Assembly (NCBI GenBank): GCA_030761205.1
Contig: JAULJL010000010.1
Coordinates: 12,495,241-12,559,240 of the forward strand
DNA: 64,000 nt
Direction: 5' to 3'
From: Fremontodendron californicum
Lineage: Eukaryota > Streptophyta > Magnoliopsida > Malvales > Malvaceae
Shown: one piece after another, positions 1-11,952 of the stretch
Layout: each line of letters opens with the position of its first letter
Position numbering within the stretch: position 1 is the first letter of the stretch
The notes under the pieces: model-generated
Database searches by the model: none
What the model was told of the DNA's origin: nothing
What the model saw: only the letters and a program-made list of their open reading frames with translations
Translations under genes and position numbers: made by a program

Positions 1-190
1 TAAGATGACAATACTTAGATACATAATACATTTTATTTATGGAAACAAAATTTTATTATAAGAAATGACAAAAACTCATAAGATTGAAATTTATTTTATA
101 AAAAAAAAAAAAAAAACCCTACACTTTACTGCAAATAAAATTGAAATCCAAATGACTTTTGCTCAAAATTTTCTATATGTGACGGTTAGC

Positions 191-382
191 ATACATTTGA
201 AATAATTCAAGCTCAAATGATTCAAATTCATAATTATCTGGACTCAAGATGAGCCATCCATATATAATTAGAGAAAGAGAGAAACCTACATTTGAAATAA
301 TTCAAACTCAAAATGATTAAAATTCATAATTATCTAGATTCAAGATAAACCAACCATATATAATTAGAAAAAGAAAAAAAAA
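191..382. repeat. Two-copy tandem duplication, period about 95 bp
   Basis: The segment starting ACATTTGAAATAATTCAA at 193 recurs from 288 with scattered substitutions. Both copies run through CATAATTATCT and CATATATAATTAGA. It is non-coding. Confidence 0.7.
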
Positions 383-999
383 AAAGAGACTATGAGTCTA
401 TGATGCATATGCTTATTGTATTTTTGTTATGTTTATTTTTTTATTTATTAGTTTCCATATAGTTCTTTTTCTTTTTAAAGAAAAAACTACAAAACATAGG
501 TATCCAAATTTCAAAGAAAAAACATGTTATATGTTAAAAAAATTAGTTTATTATAATTAATAAGCAATTATTATTCTCTATTTAGTTGGTATTTTTGCAA
601 TTTACATTTTATTTTTGAAAGAAAAAATTGTAAAAAGTGTGTTAGGATACAAAAACAATAATTTTTTTTTTTCAATGTCCATATACGAAATATGTAACTT
701 TTTTATGTATGATTCTACTTTTATAAAGGTTACTTATATTTTATATACTCAATAAAGTTACTTTTAATTATTTATCCATATTAATTATGATATTGATGTT
801 TTTTATCTTTTATTTTTGTAACAAATTTCCCAAAACAACTTTTTCTTTTATTCTTTACATGAAGTAATTAAAAATTAAATCATGATCATTTAAACTAAAA
901 ATCTGATAATCTAACATCAAAAGCATGAACTAAAACTTAAATTATTCACTCTTTCCATATATTCAAGAAAAACTAATACAAGTAGAGTAAGACTAAAGT

Positions 1000-1590
1000 A
1001 GTCAGCACCGTATCGGTGAATATATTATTTGTGTTCTGGTATTAGTACGTATCGATACTAGTGTATCATTTTGGGTTTACCGACATTTTTTAAATATTTT
1101 TTCATATATATATATAGTCTATTTTCAAGTTTCTTAATAAAATATATATTATATACATATATATTTATATTTATATTTATATGCAAATGTAAAATTATAA
1201 ATACTTAATATCCAAAATTTTTAAACATCAAATATATAAAATAAATATTAAAAAAATATATGATAAATTATTATTAATTAGGTTAATAGCTTAATTTAAT
1301 GAACATATTTTATTTTTAAATGTAATTATAAAAAAATGATCATGACAGAAAAATATTAGAGATTGATTTAAATAAATCAAATAAGTATTTAAAAAAAAAA
1401 CTCTTGTACCAATCGATATGGACTGGTACGTGTTAATATTGATCGATACAGATCCGTACAGGTTGATACGAGTCGGTAAAAAAAATTAAAATAATATGAT
1501 ATTAGTATCATTTAAATTTACCTTAAAATCGATACTTATCGATTGATACAATCGGTATCGATATGATATCGATTACACTAAATAAAACAT
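1000..1590. repeat. Dispersed-repeat-like block rich in TATCGAT and CGGTA words
   Basis: Words such as CGTATCGGTG, TATCGATACT, ATCGATACAGATCCG and CGGTATCGATATG cluster at both ends around an AT-rich core. This suggests an imperfect inverted-repeat (MITE-like) element. No clean terminal inverted repeat or target duplication could be fixed, so the limits are approximate. Confidence 0.35.
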
Positions 1591-3722
1591 GAAGGAGAGA
1601 TTTTACATCCGGTCGACCTAGTTTGACGTACTTTTTAAGAGGCTATATACTATACGCTAAAAGCTTGAGGTTAGAGTAATCACTAATTGATTAAAAAGTA
1701 TTGTTTGATTTACTTAGCTCCATGCATAAAACAATGATGTAATGTGAACTTATAAGCTAGCTCATCTTTAACTATATAATTTTTTTTAAATAAAAAAGAA
1801 TGAGGCATTCAGGTTATTAAACTCCATCTAATTGATCAATTGATAATTTTAGATATGATATGATATAACATAAATATAATAAAAAAATAATTAAAATATA
1901 ATATGATATAAAAAAATAATGTGAACATGATATATATATATATGTATGTATCAAAATTTATATAACATAAATTATTAATGTGTCAAAATTTATATAAATA
2001 TATAATATTTTAAACACAATTATAATATATAAAATAATATAAACACGACACGTATATATAAATTGTCAAATCTACTCACAAGTACCTAAATTAAACATAT
2101 GGTCAAAAAAAGTTTAACTGTTTTTTTTCCATAAAACAAAGCCTTCCCCTGACTTTTCATGAGCTGAATGCCTGAATCCACCAACTGCTATATAATATAT
2201 ACTATAAATTTTATTTGCGCTCTGCTACGGACAAAAGCTTTTTATTTAAATGCTTTTTAATTTTTAAAAATATATTTTTTTACATATTTTAATTGATATG
2301 ATTAATTGAACCTTTTAAGAGTTTTTTTTTTAATTAAACCTTTTAAGAGTTTACTTCAATAAAAAAAATGAAAGATAAAAGATGAAAATAATATTTAAAT
2401 ATTTTATTTAATGATAAGTATACATATGTCTCTATCAAAAAGTTAATTTCGAATTTTCATCCTTCAAAAATTACACTTAAAAATATAAGGTTAAGTATGA
2501 ATGCATGAAAATAAAATAAATAAATATTTCAAATGTATTGATTAAGTCTATTTTATTTAATTTAATTTAATATATTATTTTTATACTTTCGATGATTTCT
2601 TTTTTGAAATTATAAATAATAGTATGAAATAAAATATTTTTAATAAAATATATAATTTATTGAAATAACATATAAGCATAAAATTAAAATAAATTTTAAC
2701 ATGTACATTATAATTAATTCATATAATTATATATTCTATTTTTTATTATCACAAAATTAATAGTTGATTAGTATTTATTGTATTTGATTAGTGCATATTT
2801 ATATGCAACATATTTATTTCGGTTTTTACTTAATAAACATTGTTTTATCTCAAATTTATTAGTGGATTTTAAATTTATTTTTAATTGATATTTTGTTATT
2901 ATTTTTGTGATTATTAGGGATGTTATGATTCTTTTTTATAGTTTTGTGATTTTAAGGTTTTTTTTTTTCAAAAAAAAAAAGAAAAAGAAAAGAGTGCTTA
3001 ATTGAGCTCTTAATTAAAAACAATTTGTTACATCATTTTTAATATAATGTCATAGATTGTTTTATTTAGAAAAAAAAGACTGAGATGAGAAAAGGCAAAA
3101 AAAAAGGGTCAAAATAAATAAATAAATATTTAGTGAGTAGAGTTGAAAGATAAGGGGAAAATTAAGAGTTAATGAGGTGAGCAATGAGATGTGCTTGGAT
3201 AATAGGATATTGTGGGAGTGGAATTAGGAACTTACCTGGGTATCGCCCTTGCATATTGCCGACCTCACTCACATTTTCATCTTTTATATTATTATTATTA
3301 TTACTTTCTTTCACTGGGCCCCTTTCTAATGGGATGTGGAAACTCGTTTTATCAAATATAAATATAGCGTTTAGAAATAAATAGGTCATTTTTTTTATTT
3401 ATCATATGAAACTACAATTTAATTTACTTTTTTTTGAATCTACCATTTTATTATTAATAATTAATTACAATACTTGAAGAAGGAGTTAAGCAAGTTGCAA
3501 AAATCGCCGACGTCCTTTGGAAGTAATAAAATAAATAAATAAATAAATAACAAAGAAAAGGGATGCAACGTGAATATGACTAGAAAACATCAATGTCATA
3601 GATAGAAAAGCATAGCTGTAGGGCTACTAATTGATATTATATTATATTTATTATATATATATATATATAAAACTAAAGTTAAGGTAGGTGTAGGAGTAGG
3701 AGTAGGTGGTCCAAGTGAAATG

Positions 3723-4055
3723 TGTTAGGTACCAGAGTGACGGAATAGTGTCTCACAACTAAAATAAGAGATGAGAAAATAGGAACTGAACACACAAAAT
3801 TTAACGTGGAAAACCCTCAATGAATAAAGGGAAAAACCACGGGGCAAGACTAGAAGAATTTCACTATGAGAAAATATTACAACACCTCTCTCTAAATACT
3901 AGGAGAGAACAACCTCACAAAGAATATAAGAAAGTATACAAGAGAGGAAGAGATAATTCTTGGGATGGTTTTAATACTTCTCCTTAAGGCTCTTTATATA
4001 GCCTTCAAGGAGGAACTCCTTCTTTACTCCCACCGATGTGGGATAAGTTCTAACA
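3723..4055 (-). repeat. 3' LTR of the complete copia element
   Basis: This 333-bp LTR starts TGTTAGGTACC and ends TTCTAACA. It is identical to the right LTR except at one position. A TATATAAAG box reads on the minus strand at 3992-4000. Confidence 0.97.
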
Positions 4056-4068
4056 ATTCTCCCACTTG
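4056..4068 (-). other. Polypurine tract of the complete copia element
   Basis: Read on the minus strand this is AAGTGGGAGAAT, directly adjoining the 3' LTR. It is the expected primer site for plus-strand DNA synthesis. Confidence 0.75.
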
Positions 4069-4130
4069 AAGATTTGATTAAACCAATCATATCTTCACAC
4101 CACTCTTTCTGTCTTGCCATTCCATGTTGC

Positions 4131-7100
4131 TTACGTTTCTGATAGACCATAGGAGGATCGACACCAAATAAACTTGTCAGTGTTGATTGGCTTTGTCAGA
4201 ACATCTGCTAGGTTGTCTTTGGTGTGAATCTTTTGCATATCCACACTTCCTTCTTCTACTACTTCTCGAACAAAGTGATACTGTATACCTATATGCTTTG
4301 TCCTGGAATGAAAGGCTGGATTCCTTGCAATGTGCAAGGCACTCTGACTGTCACAATACACAATAATCTTCTGCTGCTTGTGCCCGAGTTCTTCCATTAA
4401 CCTTTGTATCCATATTGCTTCCTTGCATGCTTGGGTAGCTGCCATGTACTCAGCTTCTGTAGTAGACAAAGCTACAACAGTCTGTAACTTAGATAACCAG
4501 CTTACCGCTCCTCCTGCAAGTGTGAACACATAGCCAGTAGTGGATTTCCTTTTATTAAGATCACCTGCAAAATCTGAATCAACATAACCCCTGACAACAA
4601 GTTCTGATCCTCCAAAACATAATGCAACATCTGAGGTTCCTTTAATGTATCTAAGGATCCTCTTAACAACATTCCAATGCTCTCTACCAGGATCTGCCAT
4701 AAATCGACTGACCGCTCCCACTGCTTGTGCAATGTCTGGTCTTGTACATATCATAGCATACATAAGGCTTCCCACCGCTGATGCATACGGTACTCGAGAC
4801 ATTTCCATCCTCTCTGCTTCATTGCTAGGACTCATACCTGAGGATAATTTACAATTGACAGGAAGTGGGGTAGATATTGGCTTACAGTCTTGCATGTTGA
4901 AGCGTCGCAAGACCTTCCTCAGATAATTCTTTTGAGAAAGCCAAATTTTCCTGTCTTTTCTGTCTCGGTGAATTTGCATCCCTAAAATCTTGTTTGCGGG
5001 TCCCAAGTCCTTCATATCGAACTCCCTAGCCAACTGTGCCTTCAAATCTTGGATTCGATCTTTGTTGGGGCCTACCACCAACATGTCATCCACATACAAC
5101 AGCAAAATAATGAAATCATTATCATCAAACCTCTTGTAGTACGTACAATGGTCTGAACTCAGTCTGTTGTATTCAAGGCTAATTATGAAAGAATCAAATC
5201 TCTTGTACCAACATCTGGGCGCCTGCTTTAGACCGTACAGAGATTTGGTCAACCTGCAAACCAAGTTCTCTTTGCCTGTTTCAACAAAACCTTCTGGTTG
5301 GAGCATATAAATTTCTTCTTCAAGCTCTCCATGTAGAAAAGCCGTCTTTACATCTAGTTGTTCAAGATGTAAATCAAATGCAGCACACATAGCCAACACT
5401 ACTCTTATAGTAGTAAGTCTGACAACTGGAGAAAATATCTCGTTGAAGTCAATACCTTCTTTCTGAGCATATCCTTTTACAACCAATCTAGCACGATATC
5501 GTTCTACTTGATCATTGCTATCCCGCTTGATCTTGTAGACCCATTTGTTACCAATGGCTTTTCTGCCACGTGGTAATTCCACCAGTTCCCATGTCTCGTT
5601 CTTGTGAAGAGCTTCAATTTCTTCCTGCATTGCTGTCATCCACAGAGAAGCATCTGGGCTACTAGTAGCTTCATGAAAAGTTGATGGCTCTCCATCTTCT
5701 GTTAAAAGACAGTATGCAACATTGCTCTCCGTAACATACTCCGTGTGCCAATTTGGAGGCCTTCTCTCACGAGTTGACCGTCGAACTTCTACAGCCTCGG
5801 ACTCAACTGGTTCTGGTACCTCATGCTCTGGTTCTGCTTCAGAAGAATCATCTTCTTGAGAATTTCTATCCATCTGCACTGTAGCAGTCTCTTTTGAAGT
5901 GTTGTCATTTGTTTGCTCACTTTGCAGTTCATTTTCTGCAAAAACTACATCTCTGCTGACAACAACCTTGCGGGCAGTGGGATCCCACAGGCGATACCCC
6001 TTAACACCGTCAGCATAACCCAAGAATATACATTTTCTGGATTTTGGATCCAGCTTTGTTCTTTCTTGGGAGTTGTACATCACGTACACAGGACATCCAA
6101 ACACATGTAGAGAAGAATAATCAGCTGGCTTTCCTTTCCACATCTCCATAGGCGTCTTCAAACCAATCGCCGTTGATGGTGATCGATTTATCACATAACA
6201 GGTGGTTTTGACTGCTTCTGCCCAGAAAGATTTGGCCAATCCCGCTGTTCTCAGCATGGCTCTTGTTCTATCTAGGAGAGTTCTGTTCATCCGCTCTGCT
6301 ACACCATTCTGTTGAGGCGTATGTGCAACCGTGAATTGTCTCATAATACCCTCTTTCTTACAGAATGCTAGAAAGTTACCGTCTACATATTCTCCTCCAT
6401 TGTCTGTCCTCAAGCACTTGATTCTTTTCCCAGTTTCAAGCTCTACTTGTGCTTTGAACTCCTTGAATACTGGAAACACATCTGACTTCTTCTTGATTGG
6501 GTACACCCATAATCTCCTGGAATAGTCATCAATGAATGATACAAAATACTTTGCTCCACCCAGGGATATTTCTGGTGACTCCCACACATCAGAATGGATT
6601 AAGTCCAGTATGTGTTTGCTTCTTGTAGTTACTTTAGCAAACTTCAATCTATGCTGCTTGCTTATCACACAGTGCTCACAGAAAGGTAAATTGACCATCT
6701 TGAGCCCGGGCAGGAGATTGCGTTCTGCAAGGACTTTCAAGCCTCGCTCTGACATATGGCCTAATCTGCGATGCCACATCATCGTCGTTTCTTCTTGGCT
6801 GGCTGCTGCAACTGATGCATCTGCCTCTTGCAACGTCTCTCCCAAAAGCATGTATAGATTGCTTGTGATCTTCTCTGCTTTCATCACCACAAGGTTTCCT
6901 TTCACTACTTTCAATATTCCACATTCAGTGTGGATCTTGCACCCGAGGTCATCCAATTGTCCAATTGACAATAAGTTCTTCTTTAAGCCCTTCACATGTC
7001 GTACCCCTTGAATTTTGCGAACAGTACCATCATGCATTTTTAATCTGATGGTACCGACTCCAGCAATATCTAAGGCGTGATCATTTCCCATGAACACAGA

Positions 7101-8051
7101 TCCTTCCGAAATAGGTTCATAAGTGCAAAACCAATCTCGGTGTGGAGTCATGTGCCATGTCGCACCTGAATCCATTATCCAGACATCATTGAGTTTCTTT
7201 CCGCCTTTAGAACTAGTCGCTGCTTCACTATACAAGATTTCTCCATCATCTGAGGTACTTGCAACACAACCTTGGGAGGTTGATGTTTCAGAATTCTTTT
7301 CTCCACCCTTCTTATTATGCCAACACTCCTTCTTCGAGTGCCCTCTCATGCCACAATTGTAGCATTTAAGATTCTTCCTTCTTCGAGATTTTGATCTACC
7401 ATGATTCTGACTCCCACTGGAGCCACGTTCTGTTGATCTGCCTCTCATCACCGTTAAAGCCTCTGCTTGCTTTGAATTTTCTGACCTTTCCTCCTTATTC
7501 TTGCGCCTGGATTCTTCTTCAAGAATAGCACCGGCAACATCATCAAAGTGAAGAGAGTCACTAACATTGTTATTTGTGATGTTGATGATGAGTTGATCAT
7601 ACGAATCTGGTAAACTCTGAAGTAGAAGTTCCGCACGTTCATTTTCCGCTATTTTGAAATCTGATGCTGTGAGTTGAGCAAATAGCGTATTCAGAGTGTT
7701 GATGTGATCCGTTACCGACGTGGATTCACTCATTCGAAGAGTGTAGAGTTTCCTCTTCAAGAATATTCTGGTGTGAAGTGACTTCACCTCGTACAATTTG
7801 TTTAGAACATCCCAAATCTCCTTTGCAGTCTTCTTCTCTGCAACACTTGACAAAACTGAATCCGCCATTGCTAGGTGCAGATTGGCAACAGCATTGTCAT
7901 CCTTCTCTTTCCACTTTTCATCAGTCATTTCTGTGGGTCTACTTTCAATTGCTTCTAGACAATTATCCTTCCTCAAAATTGCTCTTATCTTCAATTTCCA
8001 CAAGGAGAAATTTCTCCCACTGAACTTCTCTATCTCGAATTTTGCTGCCAT
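4131..8051 (-). CDS. Gag-Pol polyprotein, copia (Tnt1/Tork type), intact
   Basis: A 1306-residue polyprotein carrying all proteins needed for reverse transcription and integration. Gag occupies about 1-250 with a CCHC knuckle at 230-243 (C230, C233, H238, C243). The aspartic protease motif DSGAT is at 294-298. The integrase zinc site uses H427, H432, C458 and C461, and the catalytic triad is D488, D550, E586 with the usual 35-residue spacing. Reverse transcriptase has YVDD at 986-989. RNase H residues D1158, E1199 and D1234 are present. The order PR-INT-RT-RH is diagnostic of Ty1/copia. The start MAAKFEIEKF fits the gag start of this group, and the ATG lies about 450 bp inside the 5' LTR. No inactivating change is visible. 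Confidence 0.97.
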   Translation of the reverse strand: MAAKFEIEKFSGRNFSLWKLKIRAILRKDNCLEAIESRPTEMTDEKWKEKDDNAVANLHLAMADSVLSSVAEKKTAKEIWDVLNKLYEVKSLHTRIFLKRKLYTLRMSESTSVTDHINTLNTLFAQLTASDFKIAENERAELLLQSLPDSYDQLIINITNNNVSDSLHFDDVAGAILEEESRRKNKEERSENSKQAEALTVMRGRSTERGSSGSQNHGRSKSRRRKNLKCYNCGMRGHSKKECWHNKKGGEKNSETSTSQGCVASTSDDGEILYSEAATSSKGGKKLNDVWIMDSGATWHMTPHRDWFCTYEPISEGSVFMGNDHALDIAGVGTIRLKMHDGTVRKIQGVRHVKGLKKNLLSIGQLDDLGCKIHTECGILKVVKGNLVVMKAEKITSNLYMLLGETLQEADASVAAASQEETTMMWHRRLGHMSERGLKVLAERNLLPGLKMVNLPFCEHCVISKQHRLKFAKVTTRSKHILDLIHSDVWESPEISLGGAKYFVSFIDDYSRRLWVYPIKKKSDVFPVFKEFKAQVELETGKRIKCLRTDNGGEYVDGNFLAFCKKEGIMRQFTVAHTPQQNGVAERMNRTLLDRTRAMLRTAGLAKSFWAEAVKTTCYVINRSPSTAIGLKTPMEMWKGKPADYSSLHVFGCPVYVMYNSQERTKLDPKSRKCIFLGYADGVKGYRLWDPTARKVVVSRDVVFAENELQSEQTNDNTSKETATVQMDRNSQEDDSSEAEPEHEVPEPVESEAVEVRRSTRERRPPNWHTEYVTESNVAYCLLTEDGEPSTFHEATSSPDASLWMTAMQEEIEALHKNETWELVELPRGRKAIGNKWVYKIKRDSNDQVERYRARLVVKGYAQKEGIDFNEIFSPVVRLTTIRVVLAMCAAFDLHLEQLDVKTAFLHGELEEEIYMLQPEGFVETGKENLVCRLTKSLYGLKQAPRCWYKRFDSFIISLEYNRLSSDHCTYYKRFDDNDFIILLLYVDDMLVVGPNKDRIQDLKAQLAREFDMKDLGPANKILGMQIHRDRKDRKIWLSQKNYLRKVLRRFNMQDCKPISTPLPVNCKLSSGMSPSNEAERMEMSRVPYASAVGSLMYAMICTRPDIAQAVGAVSRFMADPGREHWNVVKRILRYIKGTSDVALCFGGSELVVRGYVDSDFAGDLNKRKSTTGYVFTLAGGAVSWLSKLQTVVALSTTEAEYMAATQACKEAIWIQRLMEELGHKQQKIIVYCDSQSALHIARNPAFHSRTKHIGIQYHFVREVVEEGSVDMQKIHTKDNLADVLTKPINTDKFIWCRSSYGLSET

Positions 8052-8499
8052 GGTTGTACACGAACTGAAGCGAGTTACACTATTTCACCGTGAATAGTAC
8101 CGTATACGTGAACAGTATTGTACGTATGTCGTACACTAGAACAAATCCAGTATACGTTAACAATTACTGCAAAAGTATACAACCACACGTATGAATAGTA
8201 ACCGTATCTGTGAATAGTACAGTACAATTGAATAGCCCGTATACTGGAACAGTGACCGTAGCCCGTGAATAGTGCACCAGGTAGGTTCCCAGGAAAGAGA
8301 GGTGGGTCACTGATAGACACACTTAAATACCAAGTCTTTCCTAGCCAGAACTTCCCTAGACACTTTCACACTACCACACTTTATTTCCAGCAACAAGAGT
8401 AATTCTTTTCTGATGTGGAAGATCAGACAATACTGCAACCACAGAGCATACTAAGAACCAACACTTTCACTGCAGCGGAATAAGGACCACGAACCAATG

Positions 8500-8511
8500 G
8501 CTCTGATACCA
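8500..8511 (-). other. Primer-binding site, initiator tRNA-Met type
   Basis: On the minus strand this reads TGGTATCAGAGC, the standard complement to the 3' end of plant initiator tRNA-Met. It lies one base from the 5' LTR. Confidence 0.93.
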
Positions 8512-8512
8512 C

Positions 8513-8845
8513 TGTTAGGTACTAGAGTGACGGAATAGTGTCTCACAACTAAAATAAGAGATGAGAAAATAGGAACTGAACACACAAAATTTAACGTGGA
8601 AAACCCTCAATGAATAAAGGGAAAAACCACGGGGCAAGACTAGAAGAATTTCACTATGAGAAAATATTACAACACCTCTCTCTAAATACTAGGAGAGAAC
8701 AACCTCACAAAGAATATAAGAAAGTATACAAGAGAGGAAGAGATAATTCTTGGGATGGTTTTAATACTTCTCCTTAAGGCTCTTTATATAGCCTTCAAGG
8801 AGGAACTCCTTCTTTACTCCCACCGATGTGGGATAAGTTCTAACA
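8513..8845 (-). repeat. 5' LTR of the complete copia element
   Basis: A 333-bp LTR with TG...CA ends, nearly identical to 3723-4055. It is followed on the right by the second AAATG target-site copy. Confidence 0.97.
8782..8790 (-). promoter_or_regulatory. TATA box of the copia 5' LTR
   Basis: TATATAAAG on the minus strand, inside the 5' LTR and well upstream of the gag-pol start. The position fits the U3 promoter of the element. Confidence 0.6.
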
Positions 8846-10630
8846 AAATGAACATTTGGTCGCTTAATTTCTGGGAAGTTTCTTTGTGAAATTAATTTTT
8901 CATGCTGATGCTGTTGCTTCTTCCCCAAGTTGCCCAACTTGACTTTCTCTGTCGGCTTGTCTTTTTTGTGTGTCGCTGCTCTTACTTACTTTCATTACAC
9001 TCACTCCCTATGCTGCGTGTTTTTGTTTTCGTTTTCGTTTTTTGGTAACCAATCATTTCTTAGTTTTTAAAATCCTATTTACCCTTTTTTTTTTATTTAA
9101 TAAATTTTGTTAACGGGTATCTTTTAAGTATTTTTTAAAATTAATTAATATATTATTTATAGTATGATAATTTTATTCATTATTTTCAATGTATTAAATA
9201 AAAATATTGTTATATATAATAATTTTAAAAAATATTTTTAAGACACTTGTTAATAAAATTTTATATTTTTTTATAACTAGTCCAACTTTATTAATAAATG
9301 CCTCGAGTTATGATTGATAAAAAGCATATTCCTTAAAAAAAGTAGCTATTATAAAATTTTGTAATTGCTATCACTATGTAGCTTATACAACCAATTTAAC
9401 CTTCATATGGATGGTCGACCGTAAAGAATTTCCACCATGTGAAAGCTTCAAAATAGCATTAATTCTTTATATGGATCCAATATTCAAACGAAAAGCATGA
9501 TGAAAATCCCTTCTCATTCGTATTTAAATGAAGTATTAAACTTCTTTTGGATGTACGGTAAAGGAGTGCCTAAATGATACTGGACTTTTTTTCATAAATG
9601 CTTACTAGATGAAAATATATTGATAGCAATTTAAGACAAAAAATTTATTTACATTTATGATAAAAACCTGAATATTTTGAGCTAATTTAAATATATATAT
9701 ATATATTTATATATATATATATATATGTAATGTAATAAGTAAATATATCAAGACATTCCTTTATTCAAAGAATTACATCCGAATATCTTATTTTTCCTAA
9801 TAAAAGAAAAAGAAATAAAAATATAAAAGTATAATATTGTAACTATCTTTCATTCTTGCATGAAGTTCAAGTTCTATAATAGATATATTGCCCTATACAT
9901 GCATGAAGGAAAACATTAAAATTGGGATACAAAATCTAACATTGAAGAAGTTTGGAGTATCGTCATTGTATACATATAATAAGATTCTAAGCCCTTTTCA
10001 GGTTTTTCAGTTTTCACTATCCAATCTTAAACTGAAAACTGAAGCTAGTTTGTAAACTCAATCCTTTCGATCCTCATCAATACAACAGTAGCAGTTCATC
10101 TAAATGTTTAAAAACAAGATTAGGCGTCAAATCGATGAGATCTCCGGTTATCGATTTAATCGATCCGGTTGAATCGGTTGAACCGGTCGGTTGTATTAAA
10201 AAAAATTTAATATTAGATAAGTAATTTTAATATTAAACAAGTAAATATTTAATAAAAATATGTATTTGATTAAATTGTATGATCTTTAATATAGATTCAA
10301 GAAGTTAAAAGTTCAAATCTCATCACATAATTATTTTTTTTTAAAAACAAAATTTAAAACATGTTTAGAACTGGTTTTTTCAGTTTTTTTCGGGTTTTTA
10401 CCAACTCGAAGAATTCTCGATTCTATTATATGTACCGGATCAGATAGACCATCAATTTTCGATTCAATTATTGTGATCGACCAATTTGATTTTTTTAACA
10501 CTACGCTAAAACCAGGTAACTTAAGGGGAAAGAAGAAGCCTTTGTTGCGACTATACTTATCATTGTTGAGGTTGGACTCAGGCCCACAATAAAGAAGGGC
10601 TTACATTAGACTGGTCTGTCAGATTTTTGA
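8846..10630. other. Intergenic DNA with a CGGTT-rich repeat-like block
   Basis: No coding region was recognised. An AT dinucleotide stretch lies near 9690-9730. At about 10120-10520 clustered words (CGGTTGAATCGGTTGAACCGG, ending GATCGACCAATTTG) resemble a degenerate inverted-repeat element, but no target duplication was found. Confidence 0.5.
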
Positions 10631-10639
10631 AAGAATATG

Positions 10640-11585
10640 TTTCAATTTTTTTTGTTTAAGTCAATAAATCTTTTATTAATATTCCTCAAGTAATACAAAA
10701 ATATAAAGACTAGCAACAAATTAAGCTAATAACAAGATCACAAACTACTGTTACATGACCAAAATTACAAAGAGGACATCAAATAAATGAATAAACACAA
10801 AAATCCCTTAAAAACAATACAATCAAGATAGTCATTTAAGAAAGAAAAAAAAACTCAAAACACCTTATGACTAAAAAGCTCTTTGATATGCAGAGTAAGA
10901 ACGAAAGGGCAAAGGCAACATAGAAAAACCACCAAACCAATGAAATTTGAGCAAACAACCTACACAATTTTACCCTAAAATAGACATATAACCATATAAA
11001 TTTCAAAAGCATCCTCATTTTCAAACCTCCAAAACTTTCAACAAAAAAAAAAAAAAAAAAAAACTGTTAAATGCATTTTTACCAACCAGTTCCTCGTACC
11101 TTTGAGCCTACTCCTTTGCTTAAATACTTTTTCTTAATTTATCTTAAAAAACCTTGTACTCCCAAAATGAATGAGATACCAATTGTTCTTAATTTGTTTC
11201 AGAATAAGTTGGCAATTAAAATAGCAAGCCATAGTTCCATTTTCAAACAACACTTATGGCAGAAAGAAAAAGAATTCAACAATAATAATCTTGTAAATCT
11301 TAAACAGCCCCTCACACCAAACAACCATCCAATATATCTCATCACCCAAACCAACATTATTTTATTTTATTTTTCCTCAATTAAGAGTGCAATTTCATGG
11401 AAACCATCTTAGCGAGTGGATCTATTCCAAATTGAATTTATCGAAGTGTAGTCCATGAAACTCATGCACAACTGATAAAACTCAGCCTCCAATCACTTAA
11501 GTATCATCCTCAACCGTATTCCATCCCATATTAATGGTGAAAGGTTTCTTAACTAGTTTTCTAGGCATAATATAACCTTGGATTA
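10640..11585 (-). mobile_element. Probable 3' part of an old LINE, left of the large LTR element
   Basis: A T-run at about 10647-10656 on the plus strand could be the A-tail of a minus-strand LINE. The DNA up to 11585 is non-coding or too degraded to read. The matching 5' part with an ORF1 remnant lies just past the large insertion at 37117-38590. The linkage is inferred from position and orientation. Most of ORF2 is missing. Confidence is limited because no catalytic motif can be read here. Confidence 0.35.
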
Positions 11586-11783
11586 TGTAGACACCGGATT
11601 TTATCCGGGTTTAATTTTATTTTTTAGTTTAATTAAATAAATCAGAAAAAAAAAAGGAAAAAAAAAAAGAAAAACAGTGTTCGGCTCAAACCCAAACTCT
11701 TCTTGGATCAGGATTAGCCTCTGAAAATTGTGATTAAGATCAGATTTCTAAACCTAAGTCAATCAAAACTCTATCATAATTTT

Positions 11784-11794
11784 TCTATAAAAAG
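11784..11794 (+). promoter_or_regulatory. TATA box in the 5' LTR, upstream of the chimeric ORF
   Basis: TCTATAAAAAG lies about 160 bp before the ATG of the SEC11-like ORF. A purine-rich stretch without ATG fills most of the gap, consistent with a 5' leader. The same motif is at 35276-35286 in the 3' LTR. Confidence 0.5.
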
Positions 11795-11952
11795 ATACAT
11801 TAACAACAGCTGATGGGGGGGCAGACGAATTTTGTTCAGGAGACTAGGGGTTTTTATTTTGCGCCTTCTAATTTGTATCTACTGCAAAGGAAAGAAGAAG
11901 AAAAACAAAGCCGATAGACAAAAGAAACAAAAAGAGATCGAAGAGAGAAAAA

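Larger units (their letters stand above)
1..3722. other. AT-rich intergenic DNA, no gene seen
   Basis: No ORF with recognisable coding content was found here. The stretch is dominated by A/T runs and short simple repeats. It contains a local two-copy duplication (191-382) and a block with recurring TATCGAT/CGGTA words (about 1000-1590) that resembles a dispersed repeat. The last five bases, AAATG at 3718-3722, are the left target-site copy of the copia element that follows. Confidence 0.7.
3723..8845 (-). mobile_element. Complete Ty1/copia retrotransposon, Tnt1/Tork type
   Basis: A full-length LTR retrotransposon of 5123 bp on the minus strand. Two 333-bp LTRs with TG...CA ends flank a single uninterrupted 1306-codon gag-pol ORF. 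The host sequence AAATG is duplicated at 3718-3722 and 8846-8850. The primer-binding site (TGGTATCAGAGC, initiator tRNA-Met type) lies beside the right LTR, so that is the 5' LTR. The LTRs differ by one base by eye (C at 3732, T at 8522), and no stop or frameshift was seen in the polyprotein. It therefore looks recently inserted and coding-competent. A close relative starts at 61244. Confidence 0.97.

Noticed and set aside
6532..7011. 159-codon plus-strand ORF within the copia element
   Set aside because: It is antisense to the intact gag-pol frame and has no recognisable domain.
11071..11412. 113-codon plus-strand ORF left of the large element
   Set aside because: The sequence is low-complexity and hydrophobic, with no domain. 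The region fits a decayed LINE end on the other strand better.
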